A stretch of 64,000 bases of DNA from CAVVSQ01 sp963848825. Its GTDB lineage: Bacteria > Planctomycetota > Planctomycetia > Gemmatales > Gemmataceae. Below are positions 30,030 through 39,465 of this stretch, one piece after another. A program made the position numbers and the translations under genes. The notes under the pieces were generated by a model. That model made no database searches. It saw nothing but the letters and a program-made list of their open reading frames with translations, and had not been told where the DNA came from. Location: NCBI GenBank assembly GCA_963848825.1, contig CAWKFA010000008.1:310001-374000 (forward strand), written 5' to 3'. The number at the start of each line of letters is the position of its first letter. Positions within the stretch are counted from its first letter, which is position 1.

Positions 30030-30361
30030 GTGGCCCTCGTCACAACCAGCACAATCGTTGCATTCCCCGATAGACATCGACCAATTACGGCCCATAACTT
30101 CAAATTCCCACTTAATTCCGGTACCAGGCCGAGCCTTATGCGCCAACGAGTTCATCAGCTTACGCGCCCCTGAGGGAGAACAAGATCGCAAAACCTGGGT
30201 AAACGAATTAAAGCGCGTAGATCGCCTGGCCGACCAAAGTTGTCTTAGTCGCCAGTAGTCGGAGTGCCAAAAACGATTTCGATTTTTAGTCAAGATCCGC
30301 GGCGCTTGGCGGCAATTCACTGTTCGCAAAACTCGGCAAGGAAATCAGGCCGGGTGAACGG
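30030..30361. other. Non-coding gap between RND permease and TolC-like gene
   Basis: The 332 bases between the permease stop and the TolC start are unusually long for an operon whose other joints overlap or lie within about 25 bases. An in-frame extension of the TolC gene covers part of it but has no protein-like character. I see no strong terminator hairpin with a T-run and no RNA gene. A separate promoter for the TolC genes could lie here, though none is evident by eye. Confidence 0.45.
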
Positions 30362-33300
30362 TCATCCGTGAGCGGGTTCTGGAGAGTGTTGGTGATCAAG
30401 GCCCTCTTTGTCAGGTTTAATTTTCTTGTCGCGGACGATTAGGGAGTACAGGGCCGGAAGTACAAATAAGGTCGCCGGTTCGCCCGCCAGGAGTCCGCCG
30501 AGAATCGCGCGCACCAGGGGCGCGTTGGCTTCGCTTCCTTTTTCAAGCGCGAGGGCGGTAGGAATCATGGCAAAAAAAGCGGCCAGTGCAGTCATTGTGA
30601 CTGGACGCACACGCAGTGAGGCGGCCTTGCGGATCGCGGCCAATGGGCTTATGCCCTCGTGTCGTCGCAACTCCTGGGCACAATCCGTCATCAGCACCGT
30701 GTTCGCTACCTTGATACCAACAATGAAGATAAATCCAAGCAAGGATTGCACGTTCACAGCGCTTCCCGTGAAGAACAGCATCGGCAAGATGCCGATGAGG
30801 CACAAGGGCACGATCAACATGACAGCGAGCGGCACGACAAAGGATTTGTCCAGGGCCACCATGAGAAAGTAAATGAGCAGCGCGGCCAGGACGAGACCGA
30901 TGCCCAGATTTTTGAAGGTGTCCTGCATGCGGGTATATTCGCCAGCCAGAATGATTTTTGCCCCCTCCAGTGTTGGGCGCGTACCGGAACGTGTGCCTTC
31001 AGACGCGGGATCGTACGGCAACCACGTGCCGCCTCCCGTGTTTTTACCGAAGCCGTCCAGGACTCGGGTGACATCATCGGAAACGTGCCCCAGGTCGCGG
31101 ACGTCAACATTCATGGTGAGATCAATCGCTGGTTGCAAATTCACATGATGGATTTCGGTTGGGATTTTGCCGTGGGAGATCGTGGCCACGTTTTTAAGGG
31201 GTATGGGAACGCCTTGCTTCGGGCTCGTGATGGGAATGTTAAGAATATCGTCGATGTTCTGGAAGTCCTTATCTGGATACTGGACCCCGACGAAATACTG
31301 ATTGCTGGTAACCGGGTCGATCCAAAAGTTCTTCTTGTTGTAGGTAATGCTCGAGTTCGTGGCGGCGATGACGCTGGTCATGATGTCGTCTTGATTAAGG
31401 CCCAACCGCGCCGCTTTGATGCGATCGACGTTAATGGTAAGTTGCGGAGCATCCGGCTTCTGTAGCACGCGTGCATCCACGATGCCGGAGACTTTTCGAA
31501 CCGCCATTTTTATTTTGTCGGCCAGATTGAACAGGACATTTTGATTTTTGCCCAGGAGTTGAATGTTGAGGGGAGAAGCCCTGCCTTCATTCAAGGCGCC
31601 ACGCACCAGGCCCCCGGAGTCGAATGAATATTCAAGCTTGCCCAGCGTCGCGTCAGCCACCAACCCCTGGCGAAGGATGCGAATATAATCTTGCGAGGAC
31701 TGCCGTCTTTCCGGAGCAAGCTGGATTTTTAAGACGGCATCCATGGGGCCCGCGTTGGCGGTGTAGGCGGCGGACCAGTCCGCCGTCAGGCCGATTTCGG
31801 ACACGATCAGTTCCAGGTCGTCCGCAGGCACGTGGTCCCGAACAAACTGCTCCATTTTTTCAACAAGCTTTTCCGTGTTTTCGATGCGGGTGCCGCTGGG
31901 AGCACTCATGGCAATCTCAAAGGCGCCGGAGTCCACCTCCGGGAAAAAATCACGTCGCAATATGGGCACAAAAATAGCGAGCGTCGCCGCCAGCATGCAG
32001 AAGGCGAGGATAACTGTTTTTATTCGGTTTTCTAGAACGATATCAAGAAGCCTGAGATAGTAACCAATGGCCCTGTCAATAAGGGAACTCAGGCGTGCCG
32101 CCAAGCCCACGGCTTGCGGTGTCGAGCGTTCGCCCGACAAGGACTTTGCCGCATGATAGGGCTGATGTGCCAGGAGAAAGGCGCTGGCGCAAGGAACCAG
32201 GGTGCGCGATAAGAGGTAAGCGGCAGTCATGGCGAACATCACTGCCAGCGTCATTGGCATGAACAGGAAGCGACCCATTCCAGGCATGAGGGCGAGTGGT
32301 GCCAACACCAAAAACGTACAGAGCGTCGAAACCAGTTCGGGCATTGCTACCTCACTGGCTCCTTGCAGCGCAGCCTGCCTGGGATTGGCGCCCAGCGTCA
32401 AATGGCGATGGGTGTTCTCCAGGCAGATGATGGCGCTGTCGATCATGGGACCGATGGCCAGGGTGAGGCCCGCCAGCGTCATGACGTTGATCGTTTGCCC
32501 GGTGGCATTCATGCAGATGATGGCAGCGAAAACCGACAATGGAAGGGTCAGGATGGCGATGAGGGTCATGCGCCACTCTCCCAGAAAAACCAGAATGACC
32601 AGGGAGCACAGAACGGCCCCAATGGTTCCTTCCTGAACCAGTGCGCCTATCGACGAACGCACGTAGACCGATTGATCCATGACCGCCTTGAGGTCCACCC
32701 CCGGCACCTTGATCTTACTTTTCATTTCCGGCAAGGTTTTGCGCAAGGTATCCACCACGTCTAGCGTGCTGGCACCAATTTGTCGATAAACGGGAATGTA
32801 AACCTGGCGGCGGCCGTTGACGCGGACGATGTTGGTTTGAATAAAGGCGGAATCTTTCGGGGTGGCCACCTCATCGAGATAACTAAACTTATCTGGTTCT
32901 GGGTTGATGGGGATTTCCCCCATGCGCTCCACCAGGTCGAACATGGAATTTGAAGATAGGGCATAATCCAGTCCGCCTATCTTGACGTCGCCGCTGGGGA
33001 AGAAAAGGTTATATTTCTCGACGGCCTTCATCACGTCGGCGGCGGCGAGCTTGCGCGCTTGCATTTTCGTCTCGTCGAGGTAGAGCATGACGGCCCGTAT
33101 CTTGCCGCCGATAACCACGGGTGCCGAGGCGCCGGGAATCTGCATGATGTAATTGCGCACTTCGTAACGGGCCACGTCGTAGAGTATCGATTCGCCCTGA
33201 GTTTTACTGTCCAGTGCCACGAGGGCCACGGGGGTCGTGCTGGTTGGATCGAACGGCAGCACCACGGGCGGCAACGTGCCGGGCGGAAGATTGGGGATGA

Positions 33301-33646
33301 CCGCCAAGGCCAGCGAATTGACCTGCGTCAGGGCGCCATTGGGATCTTGATCGTCCTGGAAATAATTACGCACGATGCTGGCGCCCAGAATAGAGCGCGA
33401 TTCCTGCCGCTTGATACCGTTCGACTGGCCGGTCCAGCGTTCCGTGCGGTTGGTGATGTCCTTTTCAACGCCTTCGGGCGGCATGCCGCTATAAAATGTC
33501 AAGACCTGTACCGCGGGACTCTTGAAAACCGGCAATATATCGACCGGCACGCGCGTAAGCGCCAGCGCTCCCAGGATCGCGATAGCCAACGAGAGGACAA
33601 CGATCGCGTGCGGATTGGCAAGCGAGGCACGAATCAGGCCCTTCAT
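30362..33646 (-). CDS. RND efflux permease, intact
   Basis: A 1094-residue inner-membrane RND transporter (ACR_tran) in one frame. The N-terminal helix is NPHAIVVLSLAIAILGALAL, with VDILPVFKSPAVQVLTFYSGMPPEGVEKDI following. Helices 2-6 contain LGEWRMTLIAILTLPLSVF and LTLAIGPMIDSAIICLENTHRHL. The second half begins DFFPEVDSGAFEIAMSAPSGTRIENTE, and helices 8-12 end with LLAGEPATLFVLPALYSLIV. TM4 keeps one aspartate (MIDSA versus VDDA of AcrB), and TM10 has KVANT instead of AKNAI, so the relay is like neither AcrB nor a textbook heavy-metal pump. The substrate cannot be told. The adaptor gene ends 23 bases upstream. Confidence 0.92.
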   Translation of the reverse strand: MKGLIRASLANPHAIVVLSLAIAILGALALTRVPVDILPVFKSPAVQVLTFYSGMPPEGVEKDITNRTERWTGQSNGIKRQESRSILGASIVRNYFQDDQDPNGALTQVNSLALAVIPNLPPGTLPPVVLPFDPTSTTPVALVALDSKTQGESILYDVARYEVRNYIMQIPGASAPVVIGGKIRAVMLYLDETKMQARKLAAADVMKAVEKYNLFFPSGDVKIGGLDYALSSNSMFDLVERMGEIPINPEPDKFSYLDEVATPKDSAFIQTNIVRVNGRRQVYIPVYRQIGASTLDVVDTLRKTLPEMKSKIKVPGVDLKAVMDQSVYVRSSIGALVQEGTIGAVLCSLVILVFLGEWRMTLIAILTLPLSVFAAIICMNATGQTINVMTLAGLTLAIGPMIDSAIICLENTHRHLTLGANPRQAALQGASEVAMPELVSTLCTFLVLAPLALMPGMGRFLFMPMTLAVMFAMTAAYLLSRTLVPCASAFLLAHQPYHAAKSLSGERSTPQAVGLAARLSSLIDRAIGYYLRLLDIVLENRIKTVILAFCMLAATLAIFVPILRRDFFPEVDSGAFEIAMSAPSGTRIENTEKLVEKMEQFVRDHVPADDLELIVSEIGLTADWSAAYTANAGPMDAVLKIQLAPERRQSSQDYIRILRQGLVADATLGKLEYSFDSGGLVRGALNEGRASPLNIQLLGKNQNVLFNLADKIKMAVRKVSGIVDARVLQKPDAPQLTINVDRIKAARLGLNQDDIMTSVIAATNSSITYNKKNFWIDPVTSNQYFVGVQYPDKDFQNIDDILNIPITSPKQGVPIPLKNVATISHGKIPTEIHHVNLQPAIDLTMNVDVRDLGHVSDDVTRVLDGFGKNTGGGTWLPYDPASEGTRSGTRPTLEGAKIILAGEYTRMQDTFKNLGIGLVLAALLIYFLMVALDKSFVVPLAVMLIVPLCLIGILPMLFFTGSAVNVQSLLGFIFIVGIKVANTVLMTDCAQELRRHEGISPLAAIRKAASLRVRPVTMTALAAFFAMIPTALALEKGSEANAPLVRAILGGLLAGEPATLFVLPALYSLIVRDKKIKPDKEGLDHQHSPEPAHG

Positions 33647-33669
33647 GGGTTCCCTCGTCTAGGAATTTA

Positions 33670-35092
33670 TCACGGAACGTTTTTGGTGGGTACTTCGGCC
33701 TCTAGCGTCGCGGTTACTTCGGCGCCGTCATGGATGGCATGGCCCGGGTTCAAAACCACATGGTCCCCAGCCACCAATCCTTCCAGGACGGCGACACGCA
33801 GTCCGTTGTCTTCACCCAGACGCACCGTCGTCAGATGGGCATGGCCGTCGCTAACTACGTAGACGGTACCCTTGGCGCCGTCGGTGGACCGGTTCGCCAG
33901 ACAAGAAGTTGGAATCGAAAGCTTATCAGCAGCCTTATCGAGCAAAATCGTCACCCGGCCATACATGCCGTTACGAATTTTGCCGGTCGGATTGGGCAGG
34001 TCAATCTCCACTCGCATTAGACGCGTTTGCGGGTCCTGGGAATGGGCAAGGCGCGACACCTTGGCGTGGAATTTCATGCCCGGGAGCGCGTCGATTTCGA
34101 ACGTGGCAGGGTCGCCGGCGTCGACATACATGACATCGCGGTCGGGAACCTGCACCACTACCCGCATCATATCGGTGCGCTGGACCGTCAAGAGCGGAAC
34201 ATTGCTTTCATTGGCGCCCCGGACAAAATCGCCGGGGAACATGGTGCGACTCGTAACCACGCCGTCAAACGGAGCGACGATTGTGGCAAAGGACACCTGA
34301 ACTTGAGCTTTCTCCAGCTCGGCCTGGGCTACCTTGACTTCGGCCTGCGCCTCGTCGACGTCCGCCTGGGCTTGCAAGATCTTGGCGTTACTCGCGGCGA
34401 CTTTCGCTTTGGTCGTTAGGATGGCGGCCTGGGCGGCGTTTTCGGTTTCCACGGAGGCTTCGTAGTTGTCCTTGTGTTCGTCCACCAGGCGTTCTTCTAT
34501 GCTTTTGTTGGCAAACAAATCTTGCATACGTGTCAATTGTTTTTGACGATAGCGAACCCAGGCCGCCGAGCTTTTCGCTGTGGCCTCGGCATGTTTCACC
34601 TCGGCGTGCGCGGCGTCGAGATCAGCCTGGGCGCTGGTAAGGCGGGCTTTCATTTGCAATACTCTGGCCCTTGTTTGTTCGAGAGCTGCCTCGTTGCGTT
34701 GCACTTGCTTCTTGAGTTCAGGTACATCCACAACGGCGAGTACCATGTCCCGTTTTATTCGATCGCCGATATCTACGGTTTGACTTTTAAGGAACCCTGG
34801 CACCTTGGCAAATAACTGGACCGATTCATAAGCCTGCACCGAACCAGGCTGCGTCGTCAGTCGTTCCACGGCCCCCAGGCGTGGCTGGATTACCGTAACC
34901 GCGATGGGCGCGGTGGCGGGCGGGTCGTCCGGGTCGGCGACAATCTCTGTGTCGGGAGGTGTCGCCTCGGCCTGCACGCTTGGTGCGGAGGCACCCGTCG
35001 TGGTCCTGATCATTACGATTACGCCCGTTGTCAGTCAGCGCCAGAACGATCATGCTGGCAAAAACTTTCCAGTAACCAGGCAACTTTGCCAC
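33670..35092 (-). CDS. RND periplasmic adaptor, MFP family (one frameshift near 35025)
   Basis: About 474 residues. The frame from 35013 lacks a membrane anchor. Upstream, GTG 35092 after AAGGAG gives VAKLPGYWKVFASMIVLALT, and a one-base change near 35025 joins it to VIVMIRTTTGASAPS, restoring a single N-terminal membrane helix. Then come VTVIQPRLGAVERLTTQPGSVQAYESVQLFAKVPGFLK, a long helical hairpin (QRNEAALEQTRARVLQMKA; KAKVAASNAKILQAQADVDEAQAEVKVAQAELEKAQ), ATIVAPFDGVVTSRTMFPGDFV, and the barrel TRLMRVEIDLPNPTGKIRNGMY. Similarity to the plus-strand adaptor (QPG.VQAYE, ARVPG/AKVPG, RVEIDLPN) marks them as paralogues. It is the first gene of the minus-strand efflux series. Confidence 0.88.
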
Positions 35093-35306
35093 CGGCGTCT
35101 CCTTTAAAGCTCGCCTGAAGGCGACTTTTTCGGTAGGGTGCGAATCATATCCATTATCGCGCGTTTCCGATAAAAGATCGAGTGCCACTTTTTGACGTAG
35201 CACAAAAAGGGTAACGATTCGAAAAGGTTAAATCTTCCGAAGCTGCGCGACGTAACAAGGCATTAAGTCCGCTAGGCATATCCCATTGATGGTAATCAAA
35301 AAACAA

Positions 35307-35337
35307 AAGAAGCCGTCCGAGGGCCGGACGGCTTCTT
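35307..35337 (-). terminator. Rho-independent terminator of the Cys-rich gene
   Basis: A perfect 12-base inverted repeat (35307-35318 with 35326-35337, stem AAGAAGCCGTCC) encloses a 7-base loop. On the minus strand the stem is followed by TTTTGTTTTTTG. It lies just after the stop of the Cys-rich gene at 35360 and before the adaptor start, so the adaptor/RND series must use its own promoter. Confidence 0.85.
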
Positions 35338-35359
35338 GAACTCACCAAACGGATGGTCC

Positions 35360-35992
35360 TTAGCGAACCGTGTTGGAAACGGTCGTCGCGCGGGGCGTGG
35401 AGGCTGCCGGTGCCGCTGGCGGCGTGGTGATGGCCAGCGTCGCCAGGGGCGCTGTCGTCGTACCGGCCGTTGCTGGTGCAGCGGGTGTTACGACCACCGC
35501 GCCGCAGGCGCCGCTGGCGCAGGAAGTGGCGCACCCGGTCGCGCAGGGCGTCGCGCATACGGGTACCTGCGTCGGCACGCATTTGTAGGAGGGACATTCG
35601 GTCTTTTCAACGCGCTTGTATAGGTCGCGGCGCACGTAGGAATGGCCACAGGCACCCACCGCGCAGGCATCGCAATCGCCGCCACGTTTCAAAAACTGAA
35701 AGATACCTTTGTGACACAGGGTTTCGCAACCCGAGCTGTAAAGGACCTTGGTTTTGACCACGGTGGCGGGCTGGGAAACGCAGACCGTTTTGGTTTGCGG
35801 GCAGCAATCGCCGCTGGCGCAGCCATGCTTGGCCGTCGCCGCTCCCGACACGGTCACGACGGCTGCCGGCACGGTGGCGCTCACCTGCGTTACGCCGTGT
35901 GGTATTGGCAGGGGCAACGTCGTCACGGGGTTGTCCGCCCAGGCGGCGGCCCCCAGGGCAGATAGTACCAGGCTGAACAAATATTTTTTCAT
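35360..35992 (-). CDS. Secreted cysteine-rich protein of unknown function
   Basis: A 210-residue protein with a signal peptide (MKKYLFSLVLSALGAAAWA) and 16 cysteines in the mature part. Cysteines occur as HGCASGDCCP, SSGCETLCHKG, GGDCDACAVGACGH and TECPSYKC. They end in a run with one cysteine every fourth residue (VCATPCATGCATSCASGACG). The last 45 residues are rich in Thr, Ala and Pro. The pattern suggests a disulfide-linked or metal-binding cell-wall or periplasmic protein, which planctomycete envelopes are known to contain. I do not recognise a named family. It lies between the paralogous porin and the RND adaptor, and has its own terminator downstream. Confidence 0.75.
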   Translation of the reverse strand: MKKYLFSLVLSALGAAAWADNPVTTLPLPIPHGVTQVSATVPAAVVTVSGAATAKHGCASGDCCPQTKTVCVSQPATVVKTKVLYSSGCETLCHKGIFQFLKRGGDCDACAVGACGHSYVRRDLYKRVEKTECPSYKCVPTQVPVCATPCATGCATSCASGACGAVVVTPAAPATAGTTTAPLATLAITTPPAAPAASTPRATTVSNTVR

Positions 35993-36032
35993 GGGTTCAT
36001 GCTCCTTTGAAATCGAAGGCAGGCCAAAATAT

Positions 36033-36071
36033 ACGGGGACGGGATTTTGAATTTAGAGGTCCCGTCCCCGT
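36033..36071 (-). terminator. Hairpin after the minus-strand porin, probable terminator
   Basis: A perfect 12-base inverted repeat, ACGGGGACGGGA at 36033-36044 with its complement at 36060-36071, has a 15-base loop. On the minus strand it is followed by ATATTTTGG, a weak T-run. It sits 32 bases after the porin stop and before the Cys-rich gene, so it may stop or attenuate transcription from the porin. Confidence 0.6.
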
Positions 36072-36102
36072 TGTCGCAAGGACCTCATAAGGCTTACACG
36101 TT

Positions 36103-37886
36103 CTAATAATTAAACTGCATACGCATGCCGAGACCGCGCGTCGTACCATACACAGTGCCGCCGGGAACGTCATGCCGATTGTCGTACACATAATCGAACT
36201 GCAGCTTGGCGTTGTCGTTCAGGTACCAGTTGAGGCCAAGGGTGAGGCCCTCCATGACGCCGCCCTGAACACGGGCAGCCCCAACGCCGTCATTGAGGTT
36301 CACGAACGAGTAGCGGGCGGCAATTTCCCAGGCGCCAGATTAAGATTCAGACGGCCATCTTCGTCACGTACGAACCAGGCGTTGTTGTAATTGCCCTGAC
36401 GGCCGAAGTAAAACGAATCGAGCCGGCCCAGTCGCTTATCGTAGCTACGGTTCTCGCCGGTGATCGTATAGGCGAGCTGAAGATAGCCACCCTGGAAGGT
36501 GTAGCTCTGGGGGTTCTTGAGCGCGGTGAAGGTGCCCGTCGAGGACAGGAACCCTGAGGCATCATTGACGAAGTTCCAGCCATATTCGCCCTGGACTGAC
36601 AACGGTCCCAGGATGTACAGCAATTCGGTGCCCATCAGGAAATCGTTGGCGGCCACAATCGCGCCAGTGGAAACCATGCGGTTGCTATTGGCATTGGGAA
36701 GGGCCTGGGCACCGGCGGGCGAGCCGGCCGGATCGTCGTCGCGCATCTCAGTCCGGGCCTGGAGCGTGACGGTCTTTAAATTATTGTTGGCGGTGGCGGA
36801 GTTGATATTGTTGGTACCCGAGCGCCAGCCGCCGGAAAGACCGAGATGCAAGAGGTGGCGACCATCGTTTTCAAAAATCGGCAGCGCGGTCAGACGCCCT
36901 TGCGCGGCGTACTGGCCGTCGCCAAAATAGGAACCGCTGGCGGCACCGTTGTCCGGCCGGTAGATGACACCAGACCACGTGGCCCGTTGGTCCAAATAGT
37001 TATTGCCCAGCCACATGCCGGTGACGAAGTTTTGGTTGAGCTCGATGGCTTCGGAGTAAGACGACCGTTCCATGAAGGTCATGACCTTGCTGGAACCGGA
37101 CATGTCCGCCTCGATGCCAATGGCATTTTTCACATGGCCCAGGCGTACCGTGCCGATAACCGGAATATTGGTGGCTCCCACCCAGAATTCGTCGAGGCCG
37201 ATCGAGCTGAATTGATCGTTCTCGAGAGCGAGCGTCAGGGTATACTCATAGTTTTCCCAGAACTTGCCGTCCGTCTGCAAACGGATGCGTCGGAAATAGG
37301 TGCCATCTTCCAGGTTGCCGATGCCGCCCGGGGCGGCGCCGGAGCCGATGCCCTTGGAAGGGCCGGCTTTGCCCTGGGCGAGCCGCAAACCTGGGCTCTG
37401 GCTCCAGAACACATTGTCGTATTGGACCCAGCCCCCGATATGCATCGAGAAATCATCGTGTGGTGTTGACAGAACGACGCCGTTGCGCCACGTGGCTGCC
37501 ATGCGCAGGTCGCTGCCAACACGGTAGCGACCATCGGGCGCTGCCGTGCCCGCGGCGGCGGAAGCTTGCTGCTCCTTGGCCTCTTTTTCTTGCAGGTAGC
37601 TGCCCACGATGCTGCGCACGTCGTCCGCGCCAAGCGCGGGCCCTGTTGATGGTGTTCCGCTCGGCGCCGCTATCGGGCTGCCAGGGCCGCTATTGAGCAG
37701 TTTCAGCAACGTTTCATTTTGTTTTTGCAGTAAGTCCGCGTTCTTGCGGATTTCCTCGTTTTGTTGCTCCAAGCGTTGCAGGCGTTGTTCCAACGGCTCT
37801 TGGGCCGATGCCGCACTGGACATGCCCAGGGCCACGACGGCCCCGGCAGCCAGTTTAGTGAGTCGTATCCAGTTGTTTGGCTTCAT
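36103..37886 (-). CDS. OprO/OprP-like porin, paralogue (one frameshift near 36336)
   Basis: About 594 residues after one correction near 36336. The signal peptide (LAAGAVVALGMSSAASAQ) precedes a coiled-coil (EPLEQRLQRLEQQNEEIRKN, ADLLQKQNETLLKLL). The barrel is of the phosphate-selective porin O/P type and matches the plus-strand porin almost motif by motif: MHIGGWVQYDNVFWSQSPGL, GIGSGAAPGGIGNLEDGTYF, LDEFWVGATNIPVIGTVRLG, DSFYFGRQGNYNNAWFVRDE. Without correction the barrel loses its last four strands. With it, GAWEIAARYSFVNLND and a terminal MRMQFNY are recovered. Planctomycete genomes often hold many copies of this family. The substrate is unknown. It is followed by a hairpin and the Cys-rich gene. 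Confidence 0.88.
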
Positions 37887-38116
37887 GAGCCATCACTCCT
37901 TTGATAAAAATGTGCGATCCACGCAACCCCCAGCGTACCTGTACATACCTTCGGATTGCATGAGAAATTGGAATTATGAAGATTAAATGGGGAAGGGGCA
38001 GAAGTCGGGTAAGCGGCGCTATAACCATCACGAGATGAACGTTCCCGAACCTGAAATTAACCCGCGCCGTCCGCACAGGCCGATTACTCGGTACGCTTTA
38101 CCATACGTTTGCGCGG

Positions 38117-38782
38117 TTATGAGCGGCGACGAAACTTCTCTTCCGCGGCGCTTGGCCTCAGGTAGATAGGTTCAAGCGTAAAGGGGTCGTCCTTTTCACC
38201 TCGCGCCTGCCGCTCGGCCGCCAGTTCCAGTAAGCTTTGGGCGCGGGGCAACCACTCCCCAGGCGGCGCTTGCCGGATCGTTGAGGAGAGTTGTGTGCCA
38301 ATAATCTCCAGTGCGGGGCCAGTCACATAAGTGTCCGCCGGCAAATCGGCGAGCCAAAGAGAGACCGGCATTATCTCCAGGTGACCTCGTTGACCGTTGG
38401 TAAAGCGTTCGACGTAAATCTTGCCCTGTTGGGCGTCGGCAATCACATCGATTGAGGATGAGGCCGGGGCCTGGCGGGCGATCGCGGCAAAAGTATCGAT
38501 GCCCAGCAAAGCGCAGCCGGTAGCATAAGCAAGAGTCTTGGCGGAGATGAGGCCGACGCGCAGGCCCGTATAGCTGCCAGGCCCGCGACTGACGATAACG
38601 CCCGTGAGATCGCGGATGCTCCAGTTTTTTTTGCTCAAAAGTTCGTGCGCTAGGGGTGCCAGGTCCCGCGCATGGCGGCGAGCTTCCTCAAGTCGCCGGG
38701 ACGATAGTACCTGGTTCGCCGACGCCAGGGCGATCAGGCCCTGGCGATGAGAAGTGTCGATGATAAGAAAGCGTTTGTCCAC
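38117..38782 (-). CDS. tsaB: tRNA threonylcarbamoyladenosine biosynthesis protein TsaB
   Basis: A 221-residue protein of the ASKHA fold that acts with TsaD and TsaE in forming t6A at position 37 of ANN-decoding tRNAs. Marks are FLIIDTSHRQGLIALA at the N-terminus, LTGVIVSRGPGSYTGLRVGLISAKTLAYATG near residue 65, and IDVIADAQQGKIYVERF. TsaB lacks the metal-binding histidines of TsaD, and none are seen here. The start is GTG 38782. Length is usual (about 230). It is divergent from the RNase HI-like gene with a gap of 27 bases, so their promoters must overlap or lie inside the genes. Confidence 0.88.
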   Translation of the reverse strand: MDKRFLIIDTSHRQGLIALASANQVLSSRRLEEARRHARDLAPLAHELLSKKNWSIRDLTGVIVSRGPGSYTGLRVGLISAKTLAYATGCALLGIDTFAAIARQAPASSSIDVIADAQQGKIYVERFTNGQRGHLEIMPVSLWLADLPADTYVTGPALEIIGTQLSSTIRQAPPGEWLPRAQSLLELAAERQARGEKDDPFTLEPIYLRPSAAEEKFRRRS

Positions 38783-38809
38783 GTAGGGTCGCGCCGATAC
38801 ATTGTTGGG

Positions 38810-39453
38810 ATGACTACCACCTCAGAATACCTGATTCATACCGACGGCGGCTCGCGCGGCAACCCCGGTCCCGCCGCGTTCGCCTATACCATCGAGTGTC
38901 CGGGCCAGCCCGTAATCGAGGAAAAGGGCTTCCTTGGCGAAACCACGAACAACATCGCGGAATATGCCGGGCTTATTGAGGCGCTGAAACATGCGCAGCG
39001 CCTGGCGCGCGTCGTCTGCTCATTCACGGCGATAGCGAATTAATAATCAACCAAATGAATGGTGCCTACAAGGTGAAACACCCCGGGCTCTGGCCCCTTT
39101 ACGAAGAAGCCGACAAGCTCCGGCGTGGCTTCGAGCAGGTGACGCTTCGTCACGTGCGCCGCGAGCACAATAAGCGTGCCGATCGGCTTTGCAACGAGGC
39201 CCTGGACGCGGCGGAGGGCAAGGCGCCAACGGTACCCAAGAAGACGAAACCCGTCGCCGCGACCAATATTAGTGTGGAGGACCCCAATCGCCGCGATTTG
39301 GAAGCTCTGGTACGCGAGGAAGCGCTGACCTGCATCCGGGCCAGCGCGGCCGCCTGGCTACGCGACAAGGAAGTCGCGCTCCGCCCCGAACATGTCTGGG
39401 AGCAAATCTGGAGCATCCTGGTCGAGGCGGGAGTGCTCAAAAAGCGCAAATGA
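38810..39453 (+). CDS. RNase HI family protein with C-terminal extension (one frameshift near 39004)
   Basis: About 214 residues. ATG 38810 starts an RNase HI-like domain: YLIHTDGGSRGNPGPAAFAY with the first catalytic aspartate, ETTNNIAEYAGLIEALKHA with the glutamate, and, after one base is restored near 39004, LLIHGDSELIINQMNGAYKV with the next aspartate. VTLRHVRREHNKRADRLCNEALD completes the active site. Similar prokaryotic proteins are often called ribonuclease HI family or reverse-transcriptase-like. A 75-residue helical extension follows (LEALVREEALTCIRASAAAW) that the basic domain lacks. RNase HI degrades the RNA of RNA-DNA hybrids. Convergent with the M50 gene, 12 bases apart. Confidence 0.85.
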
Positions 39454-39465
39454 CCTACGCTCCGG

